Origin: SZUA-186 sp041552135
Lineage (GTDB): Bacteria; Pseudomonadota; Gammaproteobacteria; UBA9214
Assembly (NCBI GenBank): GCA_041552135.1
Contig: JBFELL010000043.1
Coordinates: 1 to 17,837 of the forward strand
Direction of reading: 5' to 3'
Length of the DNA: 17,837 nucleotides
The position numbers and the translations under genes were made by a program. Position 1 is the stretch's first letter; each line of letters begins with the position of its first letter. This document shows positions 9,169 to 17,172 of this stretch, piece after piece. The notes beneath the pieces were generated by a model, which was given only the letters and a program-made list of their open reading frames with translations, was not told where the DNA came from and did no database searches.

Positions 9169-10203
9169 ATGCTGCGAAGGTGTCTCAATACCGGCCTGTT
9201 TCTGGGCACGCTGTTCTGTACCCTCCCCGCCTGCACCAAGACGATCGCCGCAACGGATGCCGGGGGCTATAACGCCAACCCCGAGGTGCAGGCCTTCATC
9301 GACGAGATGGTCGCCGAGCACGCCTTCGACCGCGACCAGCTGACCCGCGTCTTCAGCCAGGCGCAACGCCGTGATGACATCATCGAACTGATGAGCCGGC
9401 CGGCGGAAAAGCGCCTGGAGTGGGGCGAGTACCGCAAGATCTTCCTGACGCAGAGCCGGATCGATGGCGGCGTCGCCTTCTGGGACGCCAATGAAAGGAT
9501 CCTGCAGCAGGCCGAGGAGAAGTTCGGTGTCGATGCGCAGGTCATAGTCGCCATCATCGGCGTCGAGACCCGCTACGGTGGCAATACCGGCTCGCACCGC
9601 GTGCTCGACGCCCTGTCCACGCTGGCCTTCGACTACCCGCCGCGCAGCAAGTTCTTTCGCGGCGAACTGGCGCATTACCTGATACTGGCGCGCGAGGAAA
9701 ACATCGACCTGCTCTCCACCACGGGCTCCTACGCCGGCGCCATGGGCTACGGTCAGTTCATCCCCAGCAGCTACCGCCACTTCGCCGTCGATTTCGACGG
9801 CGACGGCGTACGCGACCTGTGGGACAGCCCGATGGACATCATCGGCAGCGTCGCCAACTACATGCATGTACATGGCTGGGACCTGGGTGCGACAGTCACC
9901 ACGCCCGCCACCGTGGCCGGCGACCGCTACAGCAAGCTGCTGGAACAGGGCATCAAGCCGAAGACCCCGGTCGCCGAGATGCAGGCCAGTGGCGTCACCC
10001 CCGCCAGTCCGGTGCCGGGCGATGCCGCGGCCGCCCTGATCGAACTGGTCAACACGCAGGGTCCGGAATACTGGCTGGCACTGAACAACTTCTACGTCAT
10101 TACACGCTATAATCACAGCCCGCTGTATGCCATGGCGGTATACCAGTTGAGCGAGGAGATCCGCACAACACGTGAACAGCGACAACAGGCCCGCAATGAG
10201 TAG
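9169..10203 (+). CDS. mltB: Membrane-bound lytic murein transglycosylase B
   Basis: This GH103 lytic transglycosylase cleaves the MurNAc-GlcNAc bond, leaving 1,6-anhydro ends. From the ATG at 9169 it has 344 residues. AGAGGAA sits 8 nt upstream; the GTG at 9130 would place 13 residues before an obvious signal peptide and is less likely. The signal (LFLGTLFCTLPAC) ends in an LPAC box that may be lipidated, although Pro at -2 is not standard. The catalytic Glu133 lies in IGVETRYGG. Further family motifs are LDALSTLAFDYPPRSKFFR, GSYAGAMGYGQFIPSSY and DFDGDGVRDLWDSPMDIIGSVANYM. It lies 40 bp after rodA and its stop overlaps the rlpA start by 8 bp. Confidence 0.94.
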   Translation: MLRRCLNTGLFLGTLFCTLPACTKTIAATDAGGYNANPEVQAFIDEMVAEHAFDRDQLTRVFSQAQRRDDIIELMSRPAEKRLEWGEYRKIFLTQSRIDGGVAFWDANERILQQAEEKFGVDAQVIVAIIGVETRYGGNTGSHRVLDALSTLAFDYPPRSKFFRGELAHYLILAREENIDLLSTTGSYAGAMGYGQFIPSSYRHFAVDFDGDGVRDLWDSPMDIIGSVANYMHVHGWDLGATVTTPATVAGDRYSKLLEQGIKPKTPVAEMQASGVTPASPVPGDAAAALIELVNTQGPEYWLALNNFYVITRYNHSPLYAMAVYQLSEEIRTTREQRQQARNE

Positions 10204-11008
10204 GGTATCCATCGCCTGCCTGGCGGGAGCGCTGGTCCTGCTGCTGGCCAGCTGCAGCTCGACCACGCCGGTCGGGACCGGTGACTACCCGCCGCCGGAA
10301 CCGCGTGACATCTCCGGGATTACCGATGCCGTGCCGCGCGCGGAGCCCTACAGCCGCTACGGCAACCCCGAGTCCTATGTCGTTTTCGGCAAGCGCTACT
10401 ACACCCTGCCGGACAGCGATGGCTACAAGGAACAGGGCATCGCCTCCTGGTACGGCAGCAAGTTCCACGGCCGGCGCACCTCCAGCGGCGAGACCTACGA
10501 CCTCTACAAGATGACGGCGGCACACAAAAGCCTGCCGCTGCCGACCTATGCCCGTGTGACCAACCTGCGCAACGGTCGCAGCATCATCGTCAAGGTCAAC
10601 GACCGCGGCCCGTTTCATAACAACCGCATCATCGACCTTTCCTACGTCGCCGCAGCCAGGCTCGGCATACTCGAGTACGGTACCGGCCTGGTCGAGGTCG
10701 AGGCGATCAACCCGTCCGCACCGCAGCCGGCCGCCACCACCCGGGTTGCCGGCAAGCCGCTGATCAGCGAGGACGCGGCGATGTATCTGCAGGTCGGCGC
10801 CTTCAGCCAGCGTGAGAATGCCGACCGGCTGCGCAGCCGCCTGCAGACGGCCAATGTCGGCAGCATCCAGATCATCGAGGGCAGCGGCGGCGCCGGTCCT
10901 CTCTACCGGGTGCGGGTCGGCCCGCTTGCCAGCATCGACGAGGCCGACCGGATCGCCAACACGCTGGTGTCACAGGGCATCAGCGACACCCGCGTCATCG
11001 TCGACTGA
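10196..11008 (+). CDS. rlpA: Septal-ring lytic transglycosylase RlpA lipoprotein
   Basis: This 270-residue lipoprotein starts at ATG 10196, which overlaps the end of mltB; a GTG at 10172 would only add eight residues before the signal. The signal peptide ends in the lipobox LASC. A double-psi beta-barrel domain (about residues 80-165) carries GIASWYGSKFHGRRTSSGETYD and VKVNDRGPF. The catalytic set shown for Pseudomonas RlpA (E120, H131, D157) appears here as E99, H110 and D136 with identical spacings of 11 and 26, so glycan-cleaving activity on denuded strands is likely. A C-terminal SPOR domain (about 195-270, YLQVGAFSQRENADRL) binds denuded glycan at division sites. Confidence 0.95.
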   Translation: MSRVSIACLAGALVLLLASCSSTTPVGTGDYPPPEPRDISGITDAVPRAEPYSRYGNPESYVVFGKRYYTLPDSDGYKEQGIASWYGSKFHGRRTSSGETYDLYKMTAAHKSLPLPTYARVTNLRNGRSIIVKVNDRGPFHNNRIIDLSYVAAARLGILEYGTGLVEVEAINPSAPQPAATTRVAGKPLISEDAAMYLQVGAFSQRENADRLRSRLQTANVGSIQIIEGSGGAGPLYRVRVGPLASIDEADRIANTLVSQGISDTRVIVD

Positions 11009-11037
11009 GGGGGGACGGCAGCACCCGAGCGGGACCG

Positions 11038-11066
11038 TTGCAAAGTGTCCGTGACATACGGACAAT
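11038..11066 (+). promoter_or_regulatory. Candidate internal promoter for dacA with embedded palindrome
   Basis: TTGCAA (11038-11043) and GACAAT (11061-11066) are 17 bp apart, each 4 of 6 to consensus. A perfect 7-bp inverted repeat, TGTCCGT (11046-11052) and ACGGACA (11058-11064) around GACAT, lies in the spacer and overlaps the -10. Transcription would start near 11073, about 34 nt before the dacA ATG. It may be a repressor site or simply an RNA hairpin after rlpA. Confidence 0.35.
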
Positions 11067-11106
11067 GCACACAGCTTTCATTCACTGGAACCCGTACAGG
11101 ATCACC

Positions 11107-12249
11107 ATGCCGCGCCGATCGATTTCCTTTATCCCCCTGATTTCACTGTTTTTCATGCTGGCGGCGACTGCCGCAGCATTACCGATCCCCAAGCCGCCGG
11201 CCACCGGTGCCACGGCCTTCATCATCCAGGACTTCCACAGCGGGCGCATCATCGCCGAGCAGGCCTCGGAGCAGCCCGTGGAGCCGGCCAGTATCACCAA
11301 GCTGATGACGGCCTACGCGGTCTTCAAGGAACTGGCCAACGGCAACATCACGCTGGATGACATGGTGACCATCAGCGAAAAGGCCTGGCGCACCCCGGGT
11401 TCGCGCATGTTCATCGAGGTGGGCAAGCAGGTCTCGGTGGAGAACCTGCTCAAGGGCATGATCATTCAGTCCGGCAATGACGCCACCGTCGCACTTACCG
11501 AGTACATCGCCGGCAGTGAGGAGACCTTCGCTGCCCTGATGAACCGCCACGCCGAGGAACTCGGCATGGGCAACAGCCACTTCATGAACTCGACCGGTCT
11601 GCCCGACAAGGAGCACTACATGAGTGCGCGGGACATTGCCCGGCTTGCGGAAATGCTGATTCGTGAATTCCCGGACTACTACGACTGGTACTCGCAAAAG
11701 GAATTCACCTGGAACGACATCACGCAGTACAACCGCAACAAGCTGTTGTGGCGCGACGAAAGCGTCGACGGCATCAAGACCGGGCACACCGATTCCGCCG
11801 GTTACTGCCTGGTCACCTCGGCCGAGAAGGAGGGCATGCGCCTGATCACCGTCGTGCTGGGCACCAAGAGCGAGAACGCCCGCGCCGAGGCCAGCCAGGC
11901 CCTGCTGAACTACGGTTTCCGTTTCTTCGAGACCCACAAGCTGTATGAAACCGGCATGGCACTGACGAATGCGCGCATCTGGAAGGGCGCCAGCGAGACC
12001 ATCCAGCTCGGTCTCGACAGGCCGCTGTACGTCACCATTCCGCGCGGCCAGTACAAGTCGCTGGATGCCTCGATGACCGTCGACAGCCGCATCACCGCCC
12101 CGGTCGCCGCAGGGCAGACGCTCGGCATGGTGCTCGTGCGTCTCGGCGACGACGTCATTGCCGAGCAGGAACTCGTTGCCCTGCAGCAGGTCGGCGAGGG
12201 CTCGTTCTGGCAGCGCATCGTCGATGAAGCGATGCTGTATTTTGAATAA
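11107..12249 (+). CDS. dacA: D-alanyl-D-alanine carboxypeptidase, PBP5/6 type
   Basis: This periplasmic, membrane-attached serine carboxypeptidase removes the terminal D-Ala of pentapeptides and so limits cross-linking. The ATG at 11107 (AGGA 5 nt upstream) gives 380 residues; the ATG at 11065 and TTG at 11038 would only lengthen the region before the signal. The signal peptide ends LAATAAA before LPIPKPP, much like mature PBP5. Active-site motifs are Ser62-I-T-Lys65, Ser122-G-Asn124 and Lys224-T-G. The C-terminal beta-sandwich domain (about 290-360) is followed by an amphipathic anchor (SFWQRIVDEAMLYFE). It lies 98 bp after rlpA and may have its own promoter. Confidence 0.96.
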   Translation: MPRRSISFIPLISLFFMLAATAAALPIPKPPATGATAFIIQDFHSGRIIAEQASEQPVEPASITKLMTAYAVFKELANGNITLDDMVTISEKAWRTPGSRMFIEVGKQVSVENLLKGMIIQSGNDATVALTEYIAGSEETFAALMNRHAEELGMGNSHFMNSTGLPDKEHYMSARDIARLAEMLIREFPDYYDWYSQKEFTWNDITQYNRNKLLWRDESVDGIKTGHTDSAGYCLVTSAEKEGMRLITVVLGTKSENARAEASQALLNYGFRFFETHKLYETGMALTNARIWKGASETIQLGLDRPLYVTIPRGQYKSLDASMTVDSRITAPVAAGQTLGMVLVRLGDDVIAEQELVALQQVGEGSFWQRIVDEAMLYFE

Positions 12250-12330
12250 GTCACCCGCGGCGCTGACTTGCATGGATACAGCCTGTGGCCACCCGGCAGC
12301 CCGGATGAGGCCCTCTGCGGCCTGAAACCC

Positions 12331-13194
12331 GTGTCGATTGCCTATCTGAACGGTGAATTCCTGCCGCGTGACGAGGCCTGTATCCCGGTCATGGACCGCG
12401 GATTCCTGTTTGGCGACGGCGTCTACGAGGTCATACCGGTCTATGGCGGCAGGCTGTTCCGCCTCGCCCATCACCTGCAGCGCCTGTCAAGCAGCCTCGA
12501 GGCCATCCGCATCGGCAATCCCATGGGCGAGGCCGAGTGGCAGCACCTGCTGGAGCAGGTGGTAGAGCGCAATGGCAGTGGCGACTGCTCGGTGTACCTG
12601 CAGGTCACCCGGGGCGTGGCGCCGAAGCGTGACCATGCGTTTCCGGCAGACGTCACACCCACCGTGTTCATGATGAGTGCGCCGATGGGCACGGGTCGTG
12701 ACATCGACAGCGAACCCGGCATCCATGCCGTCACCCTCGACGACATTCGCTGGGACTACTGCAACGTCAAGGCCATCACCCTGCTGCCCAACGTATTGCT
12801 GCGCCAGCAGGCCGTCGATGCCGAGGCCGCCGAGGCCATCCTCATCAAGGACGGCTTCGCCACCGAGGGCGCCGCGAGCAACCTGTTCATCGTCCGCAAG
12901 GACCTGCTGATCACACCGCCGAAGAGTCCGTCATTACTGCCCGGCATTACCCGTGACCTGATCCTGGAACTTGCCGCCAGCCACGGCATCCCCTTTCGCG
13001 AGGCAGACATCTCGCCGGAAGAACTGGCCGGTGCCGATGAAATCTGGCTCACCAGTTCCACCCGCGAGATCTCCCCGGTGATCCGGCTGGATGACCGCCG
13101 TGTCGGCAATGGCACACCGGGTCCTGAATGGCGGCACATGGCCCGTGTCTACCAGGAATACAAGGCTGACGTCCGGGCTGGACGGGCGGGCTGA
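12331..13194 (+). CDS. dat: D-amino acid transaminase (PLP fold type IV)
   Basis: This branched-chain/D-amino acid aminotransferase family enzyme swaps amino groups between D-amino acids and 2-oxo acids, e.g. D-Ala and 2-oxoglutarate to pyruvate and D-Glu. The GTG at 12331 gives 287 residues beginning SIAYLNGEFLP, the canonical start. It puts the PLP lysine at residue 147 (NVKAITLLPN) and the PLP-N1 glutamate at 179 (ATEGAASNLF), close to K145/E177 of the Bacillus enzyme. A TTG at 12268 in the same frame would add 21 unconserved residues; neither start has a strong ribosome site. Other motifs are DRGFLFGDGVYEVIPV and LLPGITRDLILELA. It lies directly after dacA. D- versus L-specificity is inferred from family resemblance and context, not proven. 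Confidence 0.85.
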   Translation: MSIAYLNGEFLPRDEACIPVMDRGFLFGDGVYEVIPVYGGRLFRLAHHLQRLSSSLEAIRIGNPMGEAEWQHLLEQVVERNGSGDCSVYLQVTRGVAPKRDHAFPADVTPTVFMMSAPMGTGRDIDSEPGIHAVTLDDIRWDYCNVKAITLLPNVLLRQQAVDAEAAEAILIKDGFATEGAASNLFIVRKDLLITPPKSPSLLPGITRDLILELAASHGIPFREADISPEELAGADEIWLTSSTREISPVIRLDDRRVGNGTPGPEWRHMARVYQEYKADVRAGRAG

Positions 13195-13196
13195 TA

Positions 13197-13288
13197 TGAC
13201 CGCGGCCGCTGACCATCAGCATCTGACGCTCATGGAAACCGTCATCGGTGCGGCGCAACCACTTACCCCACTGCCACCGGAAACCTGA
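13197..13288 (+). CDS. Possible 30-residue ORF between dat and the CYTH gene
   Basis: An ATG starts 2 nt after the dat stop and the frame ends 2 nt before the next gene's ATG, so it exactly fills the gap. The peptide begins MTAAADHQHLTLMETV and ends PLPPET. It resembles nothing I recognise, has no clear ribosome site, and its third-position GC (about 60%) is lower than in the neighbouring genes. It may only be a leader that couples translation. Confidence 0.2.
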
Positions 13289-13290
13289 TC

Positions 13291-13758
13291 ATGCCCCTGG
13301 AAATCGAACGCAAGTTCCTTGTCGATAGACACAAGCTCGGGAAACCGGGCAACGGTAAGCGCTACCGGCAGGGCTATCTGCCGGCAGCAGGCAGGACATC
13401 GGTACGGGTACGCATCAGTGATGATTCGGCATGGCTGACATTGAAGGAAAAAACGGCTGGCGCGACACGCCTGGAATTCGAATATCCCGTCCCCGTCGCG
13501 GATGCCGAAGGCATTCTCGATGCATTGTGCGAGGGTTCCATTATCGACAAGACCCGCCACCTGGTGGAGCATGCCGGTCATACCTGGGAAGTCGATATCT
13601 TTGCCGGCGACAACACAGGACTGGTGATTGCCGAGGTGGAACTCGATGCCGAGGATGAAGCCGTCGAGCTGCCCGAATGGGTCAGTGGAGAAGTCACCGA
13701 TGATCCGCGATATTACAATTCAAACCTGGTGACGAACCCCTATTGCAACTGGAAATAG
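13291..13758 (+). CDS. CYTH-domain protein, probable inorganic triphosphatase
   Basis: This 155-residue single-domain protein starts with the CYTH signature EIERKFL (Glu4, Glu6, Lys8 form ExExK). It continues with RYRQGYL, VRVRIS, WLTLKEK, RLEFEYPVP and LVIAEVELDAEDE, the alternating charged strands that line the triphosphate tunnel, and ends with RYYNSNLVTNPY. Length and motif order match small bacterial CYTH phosphatases (NeuTTM-like, which hydrolyse tripolyphosphate) rather than adenylate cyclases. The physiological substrate is unknown. It follows dat by 96 bp in the same direction, and its codon use seems less GC-biased than the wall genes. It converges on the SulA/ImuA-like gene. Confidence 0.85.
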   Translation: MPLEIERKFLVDRHKLGKPGNGKRYRQGYLPAAGRTSVRVRISDDSAWLTLKEKTAGATRLEFEYPVPVADAEGILDALCEGSIIDKTRHLVEHAGHTWEVDIFAGDNTGLVIAEVELDAEDEAVELPEWVSGEVTDDPRYYNSNLVTNPYCNWK

Positions 13759-13833
13759 CGGTAACACCCCCATCCCTGCGAGGGGCAAACTCCAGGGGAA
13801 GGGCCGGCTCACAACAAACCTCGCGCGCTACAC

Positions 13834-13889
13834 AGGTCGGGATCGGAACCGTAGGTCGGGACAGGCGCGCAAGCGCCGTGACCCGACCT
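13834..13889 (+). repeat. REP-like palindrome with an extra half copy
   Basis: AGGTCGGG (13853-13860) pairs with CCCGACCT (13882-13889). Inside, GGCGC (13864-13868) pairs with GCGCC (13873-13877) around a GCAA loop. A direct copy of AGGTCGGGA sits at 13834-13842. The GTAGGTCGGG...CCCGACCT form resembles dispersed REP/BIME-like elements that I recall from many proteobacteria. It lies between convergent genes and ends 4 bp from the stop of the SulA/ImuA-like gene, so it may also work as a bidirectional terminator or RNA end-protector; no T-run is seen. Confidence 0.6.
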
Positions 13890-13893
13890 GCAG

Positions 13894-14493
13894 CTACTGC
13901 AGATCGATTCCGGCGACTTTCCTGCCATCACTGTCCAGCAGGAACACGGCCTTGCCGGTCGGCTTGCGTTCCACCGACAGGCGCACGTCGCAGCCCGAGG
14001 TACAGGGCTGCGGTTCACCCTGACGCAACAGGATCCCCAGGGAACGCCCCAGTGTTGCCGCGCGCGCCAGGCGCATCTCCATCAGTTCGGTCCGGCAACC
14101 CGGCCAGGCCATGACCACCCGGCAGTGCCCGGCGCGCATCAGCGATTCCAGCGTCCAGAGCCCGCTGCGGCCCCTGTGCGGGTTGATCTGCAGCACGCTG
14201 GAGGTATCCATGCAGGGGTTCGTGTTGATTCGCGCACGGGCATAGTGTGGCGGCGTGACCATGGCCAGCCAGCGCCCTTCCCGACTGAGCCCCGCCAGCG
14301 CGGGCAGCAGCACGTCCATGGGGTCCGTGTAGACACCCTGCACGTTGATCTCGACCAGGCCGTATTTCGGCCAGCCGCCCGCCGGCAACATCGCGTCCAG
14401 CACGGCGATGCCGCTCGGCAGTGTCTGCATGCCGCGGCGCCTGCGCCGGTTATCCCGCGCATTCAGGTGATGCAATTGAGGTGCTGTGTTCAT
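13894..14493 (-). CDS. SulA/ImuA-family SOS protein
   Basis: This 199-residue protein starts at ATG 14493, 2 nt after the lexA stop, with AGGAG 8 nt upstream inside the lexA 3' end; a TTG at 14499 would overlap lexA but is badly placed. The segment GIAVLDAMLPAGGWPKYGLVEI is the N-terminal RecA-like motif of ImuA proteins. The rest (LLPALAGLSREGRWLAMVTPPHYARAR, TLESLMRAGHCRVVMAWP, RAATLGRSLGILLR) resembles both ImuA and SulA. ImuA assists mutagenic polymerases ImuB/DnaE2, whereas SulA blocks FtsZ. No imuB or dnaE2 follows; a CYTH gene converges instead. The lexA-adjacent position fits either a SulA-like division inhibitor or an orphan ImuA. LexA should repress it through the lexA promoter. Confidence 0.8.
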   Translation of the reverse strand: MNTAPQLHHLNARDNRRRRRGMQTLPSGIAVLDAMLPAGGWPKYGLVEINVQGVYTDPMDVLLPALAGLSREGRWLAMVTPPHYARARINTNPCMDTSSVLQINPHRGRSGLWTLESLMRAGHCRVVMAWPGCRTELMEMRLARAATLGRSLGILLRQGEPQPCTSGCDVRLSVERKPTGKAVFLLDSDGRKVAGIDLQ

Positions 14494-14495
14494 GC

Positions 14496-15101
14496 TCAAA
14501 TCTCCTTTCTCAGGACACCGACAGCCAGCCCCTCGATCACGAGCGGCTGATTCTTGAGATCGATACGTATCGGGTCGTAGGCCGGGTTTTCCGGCAACAG
14601 ACGCACGATGGAACCATGCTGCAGAAAGCGCTTGACGGTGACTTCCTCGTCAATGCGCGCCACAACGATCTGGCCGTTATCCGCATGCGGCGTGCTGTGT
14701 ACGGCAAGCAGGTCGTTGTCGAGGATGCCCGCGTCCTTCATGCTGTCGCCATGCACACGCAACAGGTAGTCGGCACGCGGATGGAACAGCCCCGGTTCGA
14801 GCTGCTGGTGGTCCTCGATATGCTGCTCGGCCAGTACGGGTTCACCGGCAGCGACACGCCCGACCACCGGCAGGCCGAAATCATCATCCAGGAGCCTGAT
14901 GCCCCGTGATGATCCGGCGACGATCTCGATATAACCCTTGCGTTGCAGCGCACGCAGATGGTCCTCTGCCGCATTCGGTGAGCGAAAGCCAAGCGTGCCT
15001 GCGATCTCGGCCCGGGTCGGCGGGCAACCTTCATCTGCAATGTGGCCGCGGATCAGTTCCAGGATCTCGGACTGCCGGGCGGTGAGCGTGTCTTTTGGCA
15101 T
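14496..15101 (-). CDS. lexA: LexA repressor, SOS regulator
   Basis: This 201-residue repressor of the DNA-damage regulon cleaves itself when stimulated by RecA filaments. The N-terminal winged helix-turn-helix (about residues 1-70) has LTARQSEILELIRGHI, PPTRAEIAGTLGFRSPNAAEDHL and SRGIRLL. The cleavage site is Ala85-Gly86, the catalytic Ser120 is in GDSM and Lys157 is in VTVKRF, each one residue later than in E. coli. The ATG at 15101 follows no recognisable Shine-Dalgarno sequence, yet the N terminus aligns there. The leader is short (about 26 nt) and contains one of the two operator boxes. It is first gene of a two-gene operon with the SulA/ImuA-like gene. Confidence 0.97.
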   Translation of the reverse strand: MPKDTLTARQSEILELIRGHIADEGCPPTRAEIAGTLGFRSPNAAEDHLRALQRKGYIEIVAGSSRGIRLLDDDFGLPVVGRVAAGEPVLAEQHIEDHQQLEPGLFHPRADYLLRVHGDSMKDAGILDNDLLAVHSTPHADNGQIVVARIDEEVTVKRFLQHGSIVRLLPENPAYDPIRIDLKNQPLVIEGLAVGVLRKEI

Positions 15102-15109
15102 AGCGGATA

Positions 15110-15125
15110 CTGTTTATCTGTACAG
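15110..15125. promoter_or_regulatory. LexA operator (SOS box 1)
   Basis: The site is CTGT-N8-ACAG, a full match to the conserved ends of the gammaproteobacterial SOS box. It ends 8 bp from the lexA start and lies in the untranslated leader. Confidence 0.9.
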
Positions 15126-15128
15126 GTA

Positions 15129-15144
15129 CTGTGATTCTATACAG
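15129..15144. promoter_or_regulatory. LexA operator (SOS box 2)
   Basis: This is a second CTGT-N8-ACAG site, 3 bp from the first (19 bp offset). It covers the predicted -10 of lexA, so bound LexA would block its own promoter. The paired arrangement resembles that upstream of E. coli lexA. Confidence 0.9.
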
Positions 15145-15161
15145 TATATTCGAAATTGCAA
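15134..15161 (-). promoter_or_regulatory. lexA promoter
   Basis: On the minus strand TTGCAA (at 15156-15161) is followed after 16 bp by TAGAAT (at 15134-15139). The -10 is inside SOS box 2, as expected for an autoregulated lexA. Confidence 0.6.
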
Positions 15162-15177
15162 CAAACTTTATAACTGA

Positions 15178-15205
15178 TTGTTTTACTTATTGATAATATT
15201 ATAAT
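15178..15205 (+). promoter_or_regulatory. Candidate ispG promoter
   Basis: A perfect TATAAT (15200-15205) sits in a strongly AT-rich stretch, with a weaker TTGTTT (15178-15183) 16 bp upstream. Transcription from about 15212 would give a leader of roughly 117 nt before ispG. It is divergent from the lexA promoter, and the SOS boxes are more than 30 bp away from its -35. Confidence 0.5.
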
Positions 15206-15328
15206 CGCCCGCCGGGCCTGCCACCCCCCACCCCACCGGCAACCCCGCACCGGCCTTCAGTGCGTCTGTGCCGGCAGCGAAAATGAATTATCATCTAGCG
15301 CTGCGAATTCAGACTCCACAGGCCCGTT

Positions 15329-16567
<1,239 letters not shown>

Positions 16568-16582
16568 AGCGCCGGCCCGGCA

Positions 16583-16601
16583 GTGCGGCCGCAAACCGCA
16601 C
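16583..16601 (+). terminator. Hairpin after ispG, possible terminator
   Basis: GTGCGG and CCGCAC form a perfect 6-bp GC-rich stem with a 7-nt loop, 16 nt past the ispG stop. No T-tract follows, so it may rather protect the mRNA 3' end. Confidence 0.3.
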
Positions 16602-16676
16602 CGCCACCACATCCGTCAAGCTTGAGCGCAGCCGAGGACGCTTCACGTTACCGACCGGTCGCCACCACGGCCCCCA

Positions 16677-16694
16677 ACCGGTCTGCGGACCGGT
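16677..16694 (+). other. Perfect ACCGGTC/GACCGGT stem-loop
   Basis: A 7-bp perfect stem encloses a TGCG loop and is followed by ATTT. Another ACCGGTC-containing palindrome lies about 25 bp upstream (near 16652-16661). It may be a terminator for ispG or a structure in the leader of the small ORF. Confidence 0.35.
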
Positions 16695-16727
16695 ATTTCA
16701 CGCTCTGCTGACGCATATCAATGCTGT

Positions 16728-16745
16728 TTGCCCCCCGTTGGGCAA
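16728..16745 (+). other. TTGCCC/GGGCAA stem-loop before the small ORF
   Basis: A 6-bp perfect stem with a CCCGTT loop ends 15 nt before the AGGAGG ribosome site of the following small ORF. It could influence that ORF's translation or be a weak terminator. Confidence 0.3.
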
Positions 16746-16775
16746 TACTTAGCCGGCGAGAGGAGGGTAATTGAG

Positions 16776-16949
16776 ATGGCGACCAAACTGGAACTGGAGG
16801 AGTACCTGTACCGGCGTGCGATCGATATCATCGAGTCTGCGGATACCGACCGCGACAAGGAAAGATTGCTGTTCCAGGAAATCTGGCTCCCCCTGGCCGA
16901 TTTGTACAAGGACGGGATCAACAACGACGAAGCCGGGGCCGGGCAATAG
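16776..16949 (+). CDS. Unrecognised 57-residue acidic protein
   Basis: The ATG is preceded 9 nt upstream by a full AGGAGG, the strongest ribosome site in the window, which argues that the frame is translated. The peptide is charged and looks helical: residues 2-30 (KLELEEYLYRRAIDIIES, then DTDRDKERLLFQ) and a more hydrophobic middle (IWLPLADLYKDGI), ending in an acidic tail. There is no signal peptide, membrane segment, cysteine pair or known motif. It lies about 208 bp after ispG, separated by three stem-loops. I do not recognise the family and propose no function. Confidence 0.65.
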   Translation: MATKLELEEYLYRRAIDIIESADTDRDKERLLFQEIWLPLADLYKDGINNDEAGAGQ

Positions 16950-16993
16950 CAATCAAGGGGCCAGCACCCCGGCAACACGTTGTTGTTTCAAAC

Positions 16994-17025
16994 CCTGTTT
17001 CATTTAACAGGGCGTGCGCTTTTTG
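16994..17025. terminator. CCCTGTT/AACAGGG hairpin, possible terminator
   Basis: CCCTGTT (16994-17000) and AACAGGG (17007-17013) form a perfect 7-bp stem with a 6-nt loop. On the plus strand five T follow 8 nt later (17021-17025); on the minus strand TTT follows directly. It could end transcription of the small ORF or of cysC. Confidence 0.4.
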
Positions 17026-17080
17026 CGTCCCGAAACCGGCCACAGTATGCAATCGTTGATTGCCATCAATGCCCTGTTAA
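17005..17080 (+). repeat. 10-bp perfect inverted repeat with nested hairpin
   Basis: TTAACAGGGC (17005-17014) is the exact reverse complement of GCCCTGTTAA (17071-17080). Between them GCAATC (17049-17054) pairs with GATTGC (17058-17063). The left arm overlaps the arm of the 16994-17013 hairpin, so the two folds exclude each other. This is the main structure in the gene-free stretch 16950-17257. Confidence 0.5.
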
Positions 17081-17172
17081 CACCGTAATATTAACCTGTA
17101 ATAAATGGAACAGGATGTCCAGCGGTCCTGCCACTAGCAAAAGCATCAGACAGTAAACGGGCGGGGGAAATG

